64,000 bases of DNA. Source: Euglena gracilis. Lineage: Eukaryota; Euglenida; Euglenophyceae; Euglenales. Below, piece by piece: positions 11,044 through 21,673 of the stretch (its first letter is position 1; the number at the start of each line of letters is the position of its first letter). A model generated the notes under the pieces. That model was not told where the DNA came from and made no database searches. It saw only the letters and a list, made by a program, of their open reading frames with translations. Position numbers and translations under genes: made by a program. The DNA is taken from assembly GCA_039621445.1 (NCBI GenBank), contig CP154954.1, forward strand, positions 46,727,847 to 46,791,846, given 5' to 3'.

Positions 11044-11424
11044 ACAGGTGGGGGGTGGTCCGGACCCCCCCCCCCTGCGGGCCAGGAGGGGGGGTGGGGG
11101 GGGACACCCCCCCACCTAAACAGGTGCGCGGTCTGGGTGACCGAATTTCAGCCCGGCGCGAAGCGCCGGGCCGAAAAATTTTGACCCCCCAAAACGACCA
11201 AAAGTGTCATTTTGGGCACTTTTTGGGCAAAGATGTGCCAAAAAATGCAAAAAATTTTCGGCGCAAAGCGCCGGAGGAAAAAATTGACCCTTTTGGGGGG
11301 GGTCCCGGATACCCCCCCGAGGGTCGGTCCGGACCCCCTGACAGGTGGGGGGGGGGGTCCGGACCCCCCCCCCTGCGGGCCAGGAGGGGGGGGGGGTGGG
11401 GGGGACACCCCCCCACCTAAACCA
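11044..11424. repeat. G/C-rich direct repeat pair flanking a hairpin-containing spacer
   Basis: Two copies of about 80 bp (11044-11121 and 11340-11424) begin GACAGGTGGGGGG and contain CCTGCGGGCCAGGAGG and CACCCCCCCACCTAAAC. Between them are the GC hairpins CCGGCGCGAAGCGCCGGG and GGCGCAAAGCGCC. This looks like a nested or tandem MITE-like unit. Confidence 0.55.
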
Positions 11425-11639
11425 TGTACGCCCTCCTTATATCAAACCCTGCGTCAATGTCGTCAACGCACGCACCAGCCACCCGAGGGTATGAAAGCCC
11501 AGACACATTTGTTCGTCTGTCAACAGGGCCAACACCATGTGCAGGCATTTTGAGAAAACATGAAAAAGAAACGACCCTCGGACATAGAATTTGGTGTGTC
11601 TGAGAGAACGGTCCAGAGGAGTCGGAAGCGTGGCCGCAG

Positions 11640-11800
11640 CTGTGCGGAAGTCATTGTAGTCCTTCCACATCAGGGCGTCCCATTTGCTGCGGTCGACGTC
11701 CGGGGAATAGTTCGCCTTGCATGCCAGCAGCTTCTCATACTTCGGGGAACTTCTTTCTGGGGAAGTGGACCTGTCGCCCAGTGAGGAGAAAGGCGGTGCC
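11640..11800 (-). CDS. SPDVDR-KWDALMWKDYNDF exon of host gene, copy 2
   Basis: The minus-strand frame reads KYEKLLACKANYSPDVDR and then SKWDALMWKDYNDF. The copy 1 exon at 55510-55672 reads KLAELHYRKSFYSPDVDR and then SRWDALMWKDYNDF. Near identity over about 20 residues with diverged flanks marks a constrained segment. After NDF the copies diverge, so the 3' border is uncertain. No known domain was recognised. Confidence 0.65.
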
Positions 11801-11804
11801 GACG

Positions 11805-12475
11805 ACGGCTGAACATGCACTCGCCCTGAGGCCAAGCCGCCAAGAGAGAGGACTGATGGGGTTGTTTGACTGATGGGGTCTCCCAATTTCCTCCCGCGTG
11901 GAGGCACTGACAGACACAGATCCGGCAGCACTGGAGGGAAAATGAACGTTCAGCACCCCGCTCAGGAAAATGTCCTTATTCGGGTACACAAAAACCACAC
12001 CCAAACGAGAACGTTGGAGGGGTTAACAACAATTCTGGTACACCACTTCCTCTTCTCCTTCGTGAGCCAAATTGAAGAAAAAAAAATTCAAAAAAAGAAA
12101 TAGACGCTGGTGTTGGAGGGGTCCACTTTCCAGAGGGTCGAAGGACAGGCGGGTCCTCGTCCCACGGGATGGGATCCAGCCACGCAGGCTATGCCTCACT
12201 GTGTCGGGCGTCCCTCCTTGCTATCTGCGGCCCCACAGGCAGCGTATGCCTGTGACCCATCCATCCACGGACGCCACTGAGCCAGCACCTCTCAGGCCAC
12301 TCCCATCAGTGGTGGCCATCAGTGGTGGGTTGCTGCTTCGTGGGGCCACTCCACACCCCTCCCACGCCTTTTCTCAAGGGACGACGTTTGGGCTTTTACG
12401 GCTTTCATGGTTTTTTGGAACACAAGGTGCTTGCGGGGGGAGTGTGGGAGGGGCGGAAGGGCCTCCCTCCGGAGG
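11805..12475. other. intron-like interval, nothing recognised
   Basis: Mixed-composition DNA with an A-rich stretch near 12070-12100. No exon with a paralogue was seen. Confidence 0.35.
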
Positions 12476-12479
12476 CACC

Positions 12480-12575
12480 GCCTGGCCCAGGGGTCTCGTT
12501 TCCCCAGCCGGGCCGCTAACTCGGGGCCCCACTCTGGCTGCCACATGCCGGGGTCCTTGGCGCCAGGCCGACCAC
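12480..12575 (-). CDS. KDPG-WQPEWGP exon of host gene, copy 2
   Basis: The minus-strand frame reads GAKDPGMWQPEWGPELAAR, then LGKRDPWARR. The copy 1 exon near 57.4 kb reads AKDPGQWQPEWGPSLATR, then LGTLQP. This conserved tryptophan/proline-rich module is the most upstream confident exon shared by both copies. Splice borders are approximate. Confidence 0.6.
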
Positions 12576-12604
12576 AGCGAGACAGGGAGAGCAGGGGAAG
12601 TGCC

Positions 12605-12641
12605 AGCACACACACGGACGTGCGAGTACACACACGCGCGT

Positions 12642-12672
<31 letters not shown>

Positions 12673-12795
12673 CACATGGAGCAGTATATTTCACATAGAA
12701 ATTCCCACGCGCGCGCACACACGGTGCATCATGTCTCACAAAGTACATATCACACACACACACACACACACGCACACACACACACACACACACTG
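12605..12795. repeat. compound (CA)n microsatellite
   Basis: CA and CG dinucleotide runs interrupted by about 90 bp of unique DNA. Confidence 0.9.
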
Positions 12796-12799
12796 CAGT

Positions 12800-13450
12800 A
12801 CCTCGCCCCTTGTCTTAGCATTGGAAAATATCGACAAGCATGGGGGGGGGTGCTAAATTTGTGATAAAGTCGACTGGGTGCGTGGACAGAGGGGGATAAT
12901 GACGCAAAAAAACAGATGGAGCTTCGGGTCAAGAACAATTTTCCTTAAATTTTTGGTGTCAACTGCTTGACTTGAAGGCATGTGGGCAAAAAAATCAACA
13001 ATATCAACCTTCGGATTTGCTGAATATTGTAATCATCAAGCACCGCTTTCTTAGACAACCCTAGTGCTTGGACAAAGGGGGTACATCACACATCGCACAT
13101 GCGTGCATACACAAATTTGAGCCATTTGGCGTGAATGGCGTCTGGCAACATACCACCATCCATCCAAGCCCGGGTTTCACAATGGACGGCAGGGGGGGCC
13201 TGGGTGTACACCTCTGCCGTCGTCTCTTCATACCAGCTGACGGGGTCGCCGATCTCAGGGCCTTCCTTATTCCAATTGGTTCCCTTCAGAAACAGTTTCT
13301 TCTCGGAAGGTTCAAACCAAACATTGCATTTATTAACCCTACCTAGCGCGCCTGTCTGCATCTATGGGGAGAAATGACAGAGGGGACTGACACCTCCCCC
13401 CAAGGGTGCTCCCCATTGACAAAAAAATTGGCACAAAGGGGCAGAAATTT
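12800..13450. other. intron-like interval, nothing recognised
   Basis: No exon, repeat boundary or RNA signal that I can support. Confidence 0.35.
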
Positions 13451-13454
13451 ACCC

Positions 13455-13815
13455 TCCCCCCCCTATGTCCAATGACCGGTAACCTCTGTCCTCTGACCGG
13501 GGGGGTGGTCGTTGGACATGGGGTCAAAAAAAAGTTGGTGGGTACCCAGTTCCCTACCCCCCCCCAAAATGCCCAAATTTCCCCTTCCGGCGCTTCGCGC
13601 CGAAAATTTTGGGCAATTTTGACAAATTTTGTCCAAAAAGTGTAAAAATGGCATTTTGGCCAAATTTTTGGCCAATTTTTGGGCAAAATTTTTCGTCCCG
13701 GCGCTTCACGCCGGGACCAAAAATTTGGTCAAACCTCCGAAAAGGTGTCCTCTGACCGGGGGGGGGGTGGTCATTGGACATAGGGGGGTCGTTGGACATA
13801 GGGGGGGGGGTGATG
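13455..13815. mobile_element. G-run MITE-like element (CCTATGTCCAATGACC ends)
   Basis: The left end reads C-run, CTATGTCCAATGACCGG. The right end reads GACCGG, G-run, TGGTCATTGGACATAGG, an inverted match. The middle is AT-rich with two GGCGCTTCGCGCC-type hairpins. Related ends occur at 34160-34345, 35405-35475, 35650-35765 and 36015-36080. It is non-coding. Confidence 0.6.
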
Positions 13816-13819
13816 GTTA

Positions 13820-14395
13820 AAAAATCACCCAAAATCGCGGTTTTGCACTTTCTTTTTTTTAAAAAAAGGGGGGGTATGTGTGAACGTATGTATGCAAAAA
13901 AATTCCCTTGCGATTCGCGCCGAGGAAGCAAAAAAAATTACTTCTGGTTCTTTGAAGGGGGGGTTTAGATCCCTGGGCAGGGGGGGGGTCGCCAACCTCC
14001 TCCAACCTGTCGTCAATGACCGGGGATTGCAGAGAGGTAAAGATGGAACAATGTTCGTACCGAACCTAGGCATAGGCATTGTCTTGTTGAACTTGCATAC
14101 TTGTGTACCTCATCGTAATTATTTTTGAAAATCACCAGAAATCATCTGAAAATACCAAAAAAATTTCCAAATTATCTTCCCAGATTGAACCAATTTTCTG
14201 ATCCATTACAAGGACCAGATGCAAAAGACACATAATCAGGAGTTCGGAAACCAAAAAGGTGCGTGATTCTAGAATTCGGCAAGTTCAAGGCACACAAAAA
14301 GAAAAAATATTTCTGAGTTTCAGCCGTCTAAGAAATGCGATTCAAACAGTGGCCTGACGTCGAGCCCACACACGCCAAATGGTTATAAGCAAATG
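13820..14395. other. intron-like interval, nothing recognised
   Basis: AT-rich DNA with a G-run near 13979. No supported exon. Confidence 0.35.
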
Positions 14396-14399
14396 CCCC

Positions 14400-14565
14400 G
14401 CCTCCAAGCCTCCTCGGCCTCCTCATATTGGTCGAGGAGGACCTCCTCTCCCTCCCAAAGCTTGGACGGCGCTTCGGCCTCCCCCTCCCAACCCTCTGGG
14501 GGCGCTTCACACTCCGCGAGGGAGGGCGCCGCGTCCGGCGGCATCGCACCCCCGGCGGTGGGGCG
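14400..14565 (-). CDS. possible acidic exon, upstream part of copy 2
   Basis: The minus-strand frame reads PPDAAPSLAECEAPPEGW and then EGEAEAPSKLWEGEEVLL and DQYEEAEEAWRRG. It is acidic and protein-like. It lies where copy 2 would have the equivalent of the acidic copy 1 exon at 58.7 kb, but the sequences do not align convincingly. Treat it as a candidate only. Confidence 0.35.
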
Positions 14566-14977
14566 GCGGCGGCGGAAGGGGCTGCGGAGGGGCGGTGGGC
14601 GGGCACGGCAGGGTTGGGGGTGCAGCGCAGGGTAGCCCCGGCGGCCAGTGTCGCAAGCCAGCCCTGTTGGCCGGAAACGAGGCGTGCGTTGCGTTTCGGA
14701 TGTGTCCCGGTGTGGCGTGGGCATTCCGCCGGCGGCCCACCGGGGAGTCCCCCAGCAGAGGGTTGAGCGATGGAAAACACGGCAATGATGGGGAACACAG
14801 GGGAAGGACAATTGGTGCTTGCAAGCCTCCCTGTGTTGGGAAATTGGCGCAAATGCGAACAGAAAAGGACGGTCAACTACTTATGATCAGCCAGAGAGGG
14901 GGGGGGGTCGGTTGAGCCAGCAGCCTTTCCCAGCCCCGGACCACTCCCCTCCCATCGCTGGATTAATTCTGGTCTCC

Positions 14978-15070
14978 CCCCCAAATATAAAGCCCCCGGG
15001 CTTTAAAGTTGGACGGGATTTCAAAACCCTCAGGGGGGGGCTTTATATTTGGGGGGGGGGCTGTAAATTT
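14978..15070. mobile_element. short inverted-repeat element (MITE-like)
   Basis: CCCCCCAAATATAAAGCCCC on the left is the near reverse complement of GGGGCTTTATATTTGGGGGG on the right, with about 45 bp between. Confidence 0.5.
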
Positions 15071-15776
15071 GGGGGGAAATCCAAACTTTTTTGGGTGGCC
15101 TCTATGACCTTCGGCGGTCTTCAATTGTGGCCAAATACCAATTTTATGCCGACTTTTTGTTGTGTGCCTGCTATTTTTCGCAAAAATGTGCAATTCTTAT
15201 CCAAAATGGAGCATTTCTGGCAGTGTGGGGGCTAGAGTTCCTCGACAGACGTGGGGACAAGACCCTGGGCTTGCCCTCAATCCCCCCAAATCCTGCACCT
15301 GGGTGTTTTCCTGCTGTTTGACCTCAGCTTCACACTCCCAGGGACCCACAACTTTCTGGCACGCCGGTTTTTTTTTCTTTCAGCTGGCAACCTCTTCACA
15401 ACGCATTCCACAGAGCTCGAAAGGACCAAATTTCACCCAGCCTGAACACATTCGGGACTTGCAACGGGGGGTTTCAGCCCTGGTTGGGAAAATTCATATC
15501 TGTCGGAGTTGAAACCCAAGGTTTTGAATTTTTTTTTAAACCTTGTGCGTAGCCCTGAAAAAAACAAACACAAAAATTGGGCCTTCCCTGGGTCCCAACA
15601 TCGGCAACTGATGCAGGTCCCAATGTTGACAATCTCGTTGGGACCGTAAAGGTCAAAGGGTCAAAAGGGTGGGTTTCCAAGCTGGGTTTCAAAAAGAGCG
15701 AAAAAATGCGCAGATATGCAATTGAAAAAGCAAAACCTTAAATGGAGTTAGGCCGCCGAAGATCCTGATGTCGTCG

Positions 15777-15830
15777 GTGAAAACGGTTGCCATAGACTGG
15801 CAGGTGAAAACGGTTGCCATAGACTGGCAG
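15777..15830. repeat. 27-bp perfect tandem duplication
   Basis: The unit starting GTGAAAACGGTTGCCATAGA occurs twice without a gap (15777-15803 and 15804-15830). Confidence 0.9.
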
Positions 15831-16316
15831 GGAGGGCACAGGAGACCAATGAATGCGATCTTCGAAGTACTGACGTGCAACAGCGGCTTCGGCTCACGTT
15901 GCTTCTCTGGAGCATCGCGGTGCGAAACAAACCGTCGTCAGGTGTGCCCGAAGAAGGCTTGTGGTTCCATTTGCATAGGGCTAGCGTACAACAGGGTGAT
16001 GGTCGACCTCGAGCGGCTTTTATGCGGTCACTAGGAGATGACACAGCTGGCCCCGGCACTACTGGGCACCTTCCGGTGCCCGCTCGGGGGTTGCCCTGGG
16101 GTGGGCCGAGCTGGGTGGTGACAGGGGCAGCAGCATCGGCACCCCATCTCGCACCATTGTGGGGGCAAAACTGGCTCCGAGAAACTTTCTCCAGAGAAGT
16201 CAGCAAGTACGGCATAACTTCCTGGTCAGGGCAGAAATTGACATTTTTTGACTCCCAGGTGATACAAAAAAATTTTAAAAGGCATATTTCTCACATATTT
16301 GTCATCAGAATAAATA

Positions 16317-16352
16317 ATTGCAACAACAACAATGATAATGATAATGATAATG
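16317..16352. repeat. AAC/TAATGA short repeat
   Basis: AACAACAACAA followed by TGATAA-type units. Confidence 0.8.
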
Positions 16353-17116
16353 ATTTTCCCCTCGGGAACATGCAAGGCGGCAATGGCAAGCATGCACCCC
16401 AGCATGCACCCCCCCCAGGTGGGGTCAACCACGCCTTGAATCTCAGCCTGCTTTCGAGAAAGTCACACTGTTCTGAAGGTGCTTCGCTCTGAAAAAACGT
16501 GGGGTAGACTTTCCTTAATCAAAAACTTAAAATATCTCAAATTTGCTGGTTACCCATTTTAGCGGTTTAATTTTCATCGCATAAAGTTGGCACCCGACAA
16601 GTCAGCAATTTTAAGCCTGAGTGAAAACTTTCTGGAGAGGCCTGACAGTAAGATATCCAACATGAAAAACTGGTACAAACTTCGGGTGTGGGCAAAAAAA
16701 AATTCAGAAAACGGCAGAAGAACAACACAGAGATACTCTCCGAACCGAACTTTGCTTTGGTTGCTCAGTTTCCGTCTCCGACAAAACGCTCTGGGCATTA
16801 TTTCTGACCATGTTGATTTCATTTTCAGGACGAGAGCGGCGAAGACAGAGAATCCTCAACACCAAAAAAATAACGCAGGGGTGGCCAATGGGTACTGGCA
16901 CCAGAGGCGGGTCTTCGACGGGTTGGACCAGCCGTCGGCGGAGTCCCATTGGCTGTCCATCCCAGCTCGGGGGTCCGGGGGGGGGGGGGTCTTTTCTGAA
17001 GGCTGGGGTATTGAACACAAAACCAATTAAAAAATTCGCAACCATTGTCTCTGCAGGGGTGACAATTGCTCTCCTCCTGTGGGCAGGAGCGAAAGCCAGC
17101 AGGTATCACACTGAGC

Positions 17117-17250
17117 AAACACACACACACACATGCGCGCAAGCACAAAAAACACACACAACGTTCGTAAATAGCGACACACACACACACACACGCACAC
17201 ACACACAGAGAGAGAGGGGGGGCAGGGAGGGAGAGAGGGAGAGGGAGACA
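17117..17250. repeat. CA and GA compound microsatellite
   Basis: Two CA arrays, then GA-rich purine DNA. Confidence 0.9.
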
Positions 17251-17966
17251 GAGAAAAATGCAGCTCCCAAATGCAAACAAACTGACAAATGGAGCAGACC
17301 GCCGCCTGTGTGCGTCTCCTCCTCCCCCAGCTGTTGCTCGCTGGCGGGTTGCCCCCCTCCTCCGGGGGGTCAAGCAGCCAACCGCGGCCGGGGGGCACTG
17401 GACCGAACCGTCATCAGCCGTCATTGTGGGCTGCAGTCCAGCGAACCGGTGGGGGGGGTCAGGGGGTGGGGGTCCCACCGGCCGCCGGACTAGATCTGGG
17501 TGGCACCCAAAAACAGGCAAAAAGGCCCAAATCCAGCTGGGTTGTATTTTTAAGCAAATTTTTGAGCTGAAACCCCAAAAAAGAACCGCGTCCATTTTTG
17601 AGCATTTTTCCCAAAAGGTTTTGGCCCTTTGTGCCAAAAAAAAACTGTTTCGGTCAAGCCCGGCTTTGCCGGGCTGCGAAAACCTTATTACTGCTCAAAT
17701 TCCGGGGGGGGGGGGGGGGGGTCTGCAGCCTGACTGGGGCAGGAAAAAGGTTCTGGCTTGCTGGACCTCCCCAGGGGCAGGGTGGGGTCCAGCCTCCAAT
17801 ATGGACATTTTGGGCACTGTTTGGGGGTTTCGGTGCAAATTACCAGATTACCAGAATTGACCTTTTGGGGGGTCCAAGCCCCAGGGTCCCCTGGAAGGTT
17901 GGGGGGGGGGGTGATCCGGGCCCCCCTCTCAGCCTCTGGGGGTGGTGTGGCACCCCCCCCCTCTAA

Positions 17967-17989
17967 CTTAGGCGGCGCGAATTGCCCAA
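17967..17989 (+). repeat. left TIR of A2
   Basis: Identical to the left TIR of A1 over 23 bp, preceded by TCTAA. Confidence 0.9.
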
Positions 17990-20043
17990 GCGTTTTTTGC
18001 GTTTTTTGGTGTTTTTTGACTGTTTTAAAAACAGCGAAAAAGGAACAAAATTTTGAGTTCAAAGGGTTACGTGGAAGCTTTGGACCAAAATTTTATGAAA
18101 GCGGTTTTGTGCGGTATTCCGCGCATAGTGCAGTACACAACGTAGATGTACGTAAAAACAGGGGTGTTGAGACCCCTGTTACAGGTGCCAGAAAAGTACT
18201 ATATTGTAACGTGTGTACAACGTGGATGTACATTGGTGGTACGTCTGTCTTCACACAGTGTGTGAAGTGAGGTGCACAACACGAGTGTGTGCGGATTACC
18301 GCACAGACCAAACACAACGACGTGTGATACAGGGGTGTGTTGTGTGGTTGGTGTGTTGCGAAGGAAAACTGTGAAAACTGTGAAGTGTGGTTTAGGCGGA
18401 TTACCGCGTAAAGAGAACGCAGTGGTGTTTACGAAGTCCAGGCGGTAACCCGTGTAACCTGTGAAACACAGAACGAAGGTATTTGATGTTGGGCGGGAAT
18501 CCGCACAACACAGCACAACGTTTGTGGTGGGTGTGTGAGCCAGATTACGTGAGAGGACAGATGCGTTTACTTGAAATGTAAACGAAAAATGGTGGGGAGG
18601 CCGGGGGGACCGGGGGGCAGCGTCCTGTCTGTCACACCACACCCCGACACATCCCATGTGCCCTAACCGTCACCGGGACGGTGGCCCAGCCGTGGCCGGT
18701 GACGGGGGTGTGTCCGCCGGGTGTGGTGGTGGGCCAACAGTCGGCTGCCCCATCCCCCTGAAAGAGGGGGCGGTCCTCTCCCCGGCGACGCCTGCCTGTG
18801 TAACTCCCCGGCCTGAACAAGAACGAAGCGGCACGTGAACGGTGGGAACGCCGGTGTTTCCGCGACTGCGGTGATGGCTGGTCGCGAAACGCGACGCAGT
18901 GTGGTTGTCAGTAGAGGGGTGTGTGCGTTTCCAAACAGATGCACAACGGTCTGCGTGGTATGGAAAAGCCAACGGGATGTCTTGTGCGGGAATCCGTGCA
19001 ACACATTCCGAGTGTGCCAAAAAGGAACAGTGAGGAGCCCGGGTGGTCCTTTGACCTCTCCGCACCGCCGGGGCAGGTTGCCCAGACCTCCCCAACGGGG
19101 GTGCGGTTGCGGCGTTTGCGGACCAACGCAGCTGGGGCGACGACGCCCGTCCCGGACTCCCCCGACCGACTGGTTAGGAAAATGGAACCTGGGTGTTTGT
19201 GTTTCACGTTTTGGACGTTTGGTGGTACACCACTGCGTAGGCTCGCGATCGGAATGCGTAGGGCACCGGTCGGTTGTGCGCGTTGAGGTCTGGTGCGGGT
19301 GAGGGAGGCTGTGTGGTGTGGTGTTACACGCCAACGGCGACGATGTGTGCGGGTTTCCGCGTACAAGAACGGACCGACGCATTAGGCGTGAGGCCCACGG
19401 TGCACTGCACAAGATGTCCGCCCCTCCTCCCTCCTACGATTCTGGATCTGGATCGCGAGGCCTTCATTTGGCGTAACCGCCGGCGTGACCACCAACAGTG
19501 GTTTCGCGAATGTTATACAGTCCAGGTGTGATCTCTGAGGAGAGATGTTGGGCAAGTGGCTGTAACGGCCTCTTGTGGCCGAGCTCCCTGGGACCGCCCA
19601 CCCCAGTGGGCAACGCCACTGGTTCCCCGGCCGGTGCGGTCACTTGCCTACTTTTTTCCTTGCGTGCGGACGAGTGCGTGTACGGGTATCCGCTCGGGCT
19701 GCGTGTATACACGGCGTGTGTCCCTTTTGTAGGGTCTCTTTTCTTCTCTTCTGTGGTTGGTGCGGAGGAGGCAGGCTGAACGAAGCGGAAGCTGACAGCA
19801 GTTCCGTGTACCCCCGGGGGGGTTGGTCTAGGCCACTGAGGGGACTCAGTGCACACGCCCAACTGGGCCGCACGATTGCGTGCTGTAGACCTCCCCCGGA
19901 CACGACTACCTGGGACCCTTTCGCGACTGGGGGTGGTTGGTGGTACACGACTGGTTTACGGTTCCTGTGTCGTTCGCGAGACACATCCGTAGGGTGGACT
20001 GCTGCTCCCTTGACATCACCCAAAACAGGCCTCCTTCTACGAC

Positions 20044-20089
20044 GTGGAGGTGTGGTTTGTGCGGGAAACCGCACAAACCACACCTCCAC
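20044..20089. repeat. 46-bp perfect palindrome centred on a CGG-GAAA-CCG dyad
   Basis: Arms 20044-20064 and 20069-20089 are exact reverse complements (21 bp each) around the 4-nt centre GAAA. It is the longest perfect dyad seen in A2. Confidence 0.85.
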
Positions 20090-20248
20090 CCCCCAGATCA
20101 CGGTGTTTTTCCAGGGGTTATGTCGCAGCGGCACATCCCGTTCGCGAGGGGGTACAAATCGCGAGAATTCCAACATCCGCTTGTACCACTAAACACTCTG
20201 GATCGCGACGAGGTCCCAGGGCCTTCGGTTTTGGAGGGCCGTCTTACC

Positions 20249-20514
20249 TGGAAAAAAAAATAAAACAAACACAAAAAAAACGCAAAAACAACCAAAAAAA
20301 AAAAAAGAAAAAAATCGAAAAAAAACAACAACACAATAAAAAATCCAAACCATAAACAGCAATAAAAAAAAAAAAACATAAAAATCAAAAAAAAAAAGAA
20401 GTGAATCCCTAAAAAAACAAACAACCAACACCACAATAACCAACCAACAAAAAAACACACACTAAAAATTACAATAAAAAAAAAAAAAAAAAAATCAAAA
20501 AAAAAAAAAAAAGG
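20249..20514. repeat. A-rich low-complexity tract in A2
   Basis: About 265 bp made almost only of A with scattered C and T on the plus strand. It could be a remnant of a poly(A)-tailed insertion or a structural spacer. The poly-Phe frame on the minus strand is an artefact. Confidence 0.8.
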
Positions 20515-21064
20515 AATCGCGCTCTTAATTGCGCCGTACGGACCGATCAGGGTACTGTTGCCCCCGCCGGCTTCAAATTTGAGAAACCCTGAACAAACAG
20601 CAGCCTTCCATGGCTTTACACGGGAACCCGCACAACAGCGCAGAATCAAACGCAAACGGTGTCGTGGTGAGTTACCAGCAAAGGAAATACAAATACATTG
20701 CGACGTTCCCACCAGTTGTGCAGAAACCCGCGTAGAAGCGGTCTACAATGGCTGCGGTGTGTGGTACAACACAGTGTGCTGTGATGACAGATTTGAATCC
20801 AAACACAGTGCAGTGTTGTGCGGATTCCCGTGTAAAGGACTGAGCCCTTGTCGACACGACAATATGACATTGCTCCACTGCCCACACGTGGGTGAAACTC
20901 CGTGGAAACTGCACATACGTGGGTGGTCTTTGTCCATTCACTGAAAACAGTGTTCAGCATGTACAGTAGATGTGTGTACATTGCGACCCTGAGTCACGCA
21001 CACACTCTCTGCTGCGCGGTAATCCGCACAACTCTCATCTGTCTCAGACTGTGCAAAAAAAAAA

Positions 21065-21673
21065 ATGGCCGCCTCGTCTGAGACGCTGGTGTTGCAGCTG
21101 GACCAGCTGCGGGGGTACCTTGCCGGCGCACCTCCGGTGGATGGTTGGGCGATCCTGGAGGACGCCCTCCGAAGAGGCCAACTGGGAGCCCTCAACCTGG
21201 TGGAGACGGGCCTGGCCGTCAGGGCCAACCGCCGGTCCCGTCGCAGCCTGCGGGAGGTCCGGCGGGAGTACACCCGGCCCCCGTCCGAGCGGCCGATGTG
21301 GATGGCCCGCTTCACCGACGGGCTGCTGGCGCTGTGGAGGACGCTGCGACGGCTGGCCGTGCCCTTCGGCGAGCTGGTCACGCCGGCGGCCGCCCTGGCC
21401 CCCGCCCCGGCGCAGCAGACGCTGCAGGACCTGCCCCGCGCTACCCGTCGACTGCTGCGGCCCGCCGGTCTGGTGGGCCCCACGGAGGAGCTGGTGCGGG
21501 AGCGGGCGCGAAGGGCCCGGGACGCGGTGCTGCGGGCGTTGGACGGCCACCAGTGCGTGCTGTGGCTGGACAACTTCTGCTGGCTGCGGTGGGGCACGGA
21601 CCCCACCCAGCCCAGCTACAGCCGCAACGTCACCGCCCTGGGTTCAGGGTGCCTACTCTGCCTTCTCCAGTTG
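21065..21673 (+). CDS. transposase exon 1
   Basis: 203 codons starting MAASSETLVLQLDQL. It is helix-rich and basic (SRRSLREVRREY), then LDGHQCVLWLDNFCWLRWG, the proposed first catalytic Asp. Ends at a GTGAAG donor in phase 0, matching the next acceptor. Confidence 0.6.

Larger units (their letters stand above)
14570..17960. other. interval between copy 2 and transposon A2
   Basis: Contains a small inverted-repeat element around 14978-15070 (AAATATAAAGCCCCC against GGGGGGCTTTATATTTGG), a 27-bp tandem duplication, TAATGA repeats and a CA/GA microsatellite, which are listed separately. No exon with a paralogue was seen. Confidence 0.4.
17990..21064. promoter_or_regulatory. A2 left non-coding region with dispersed dyads
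   Basis: About 3 kb with no confidently assigned exon. CGG-N4-CCG-type dyads occur near 18112, 18294, 18396, 18445, 18508, 18988, 19352, 20056, 20820 and 21016, with arms that vary from site to site. The transposase promoter should lie here, but no core promoter is obvious. A short frame at 19440-19530 (DREAFIWRNRRRDHQQWF) ends at CAG/gtgtga and could be an upstream exon. Confidence 0.45.

Noticed and set aside
20098-20712. Minus-strand poly-Phe, membrane-like frame
   Set aside because: It crosses the A-rich tract. The hydrophobicity is an artefact of poly-T on that strand.
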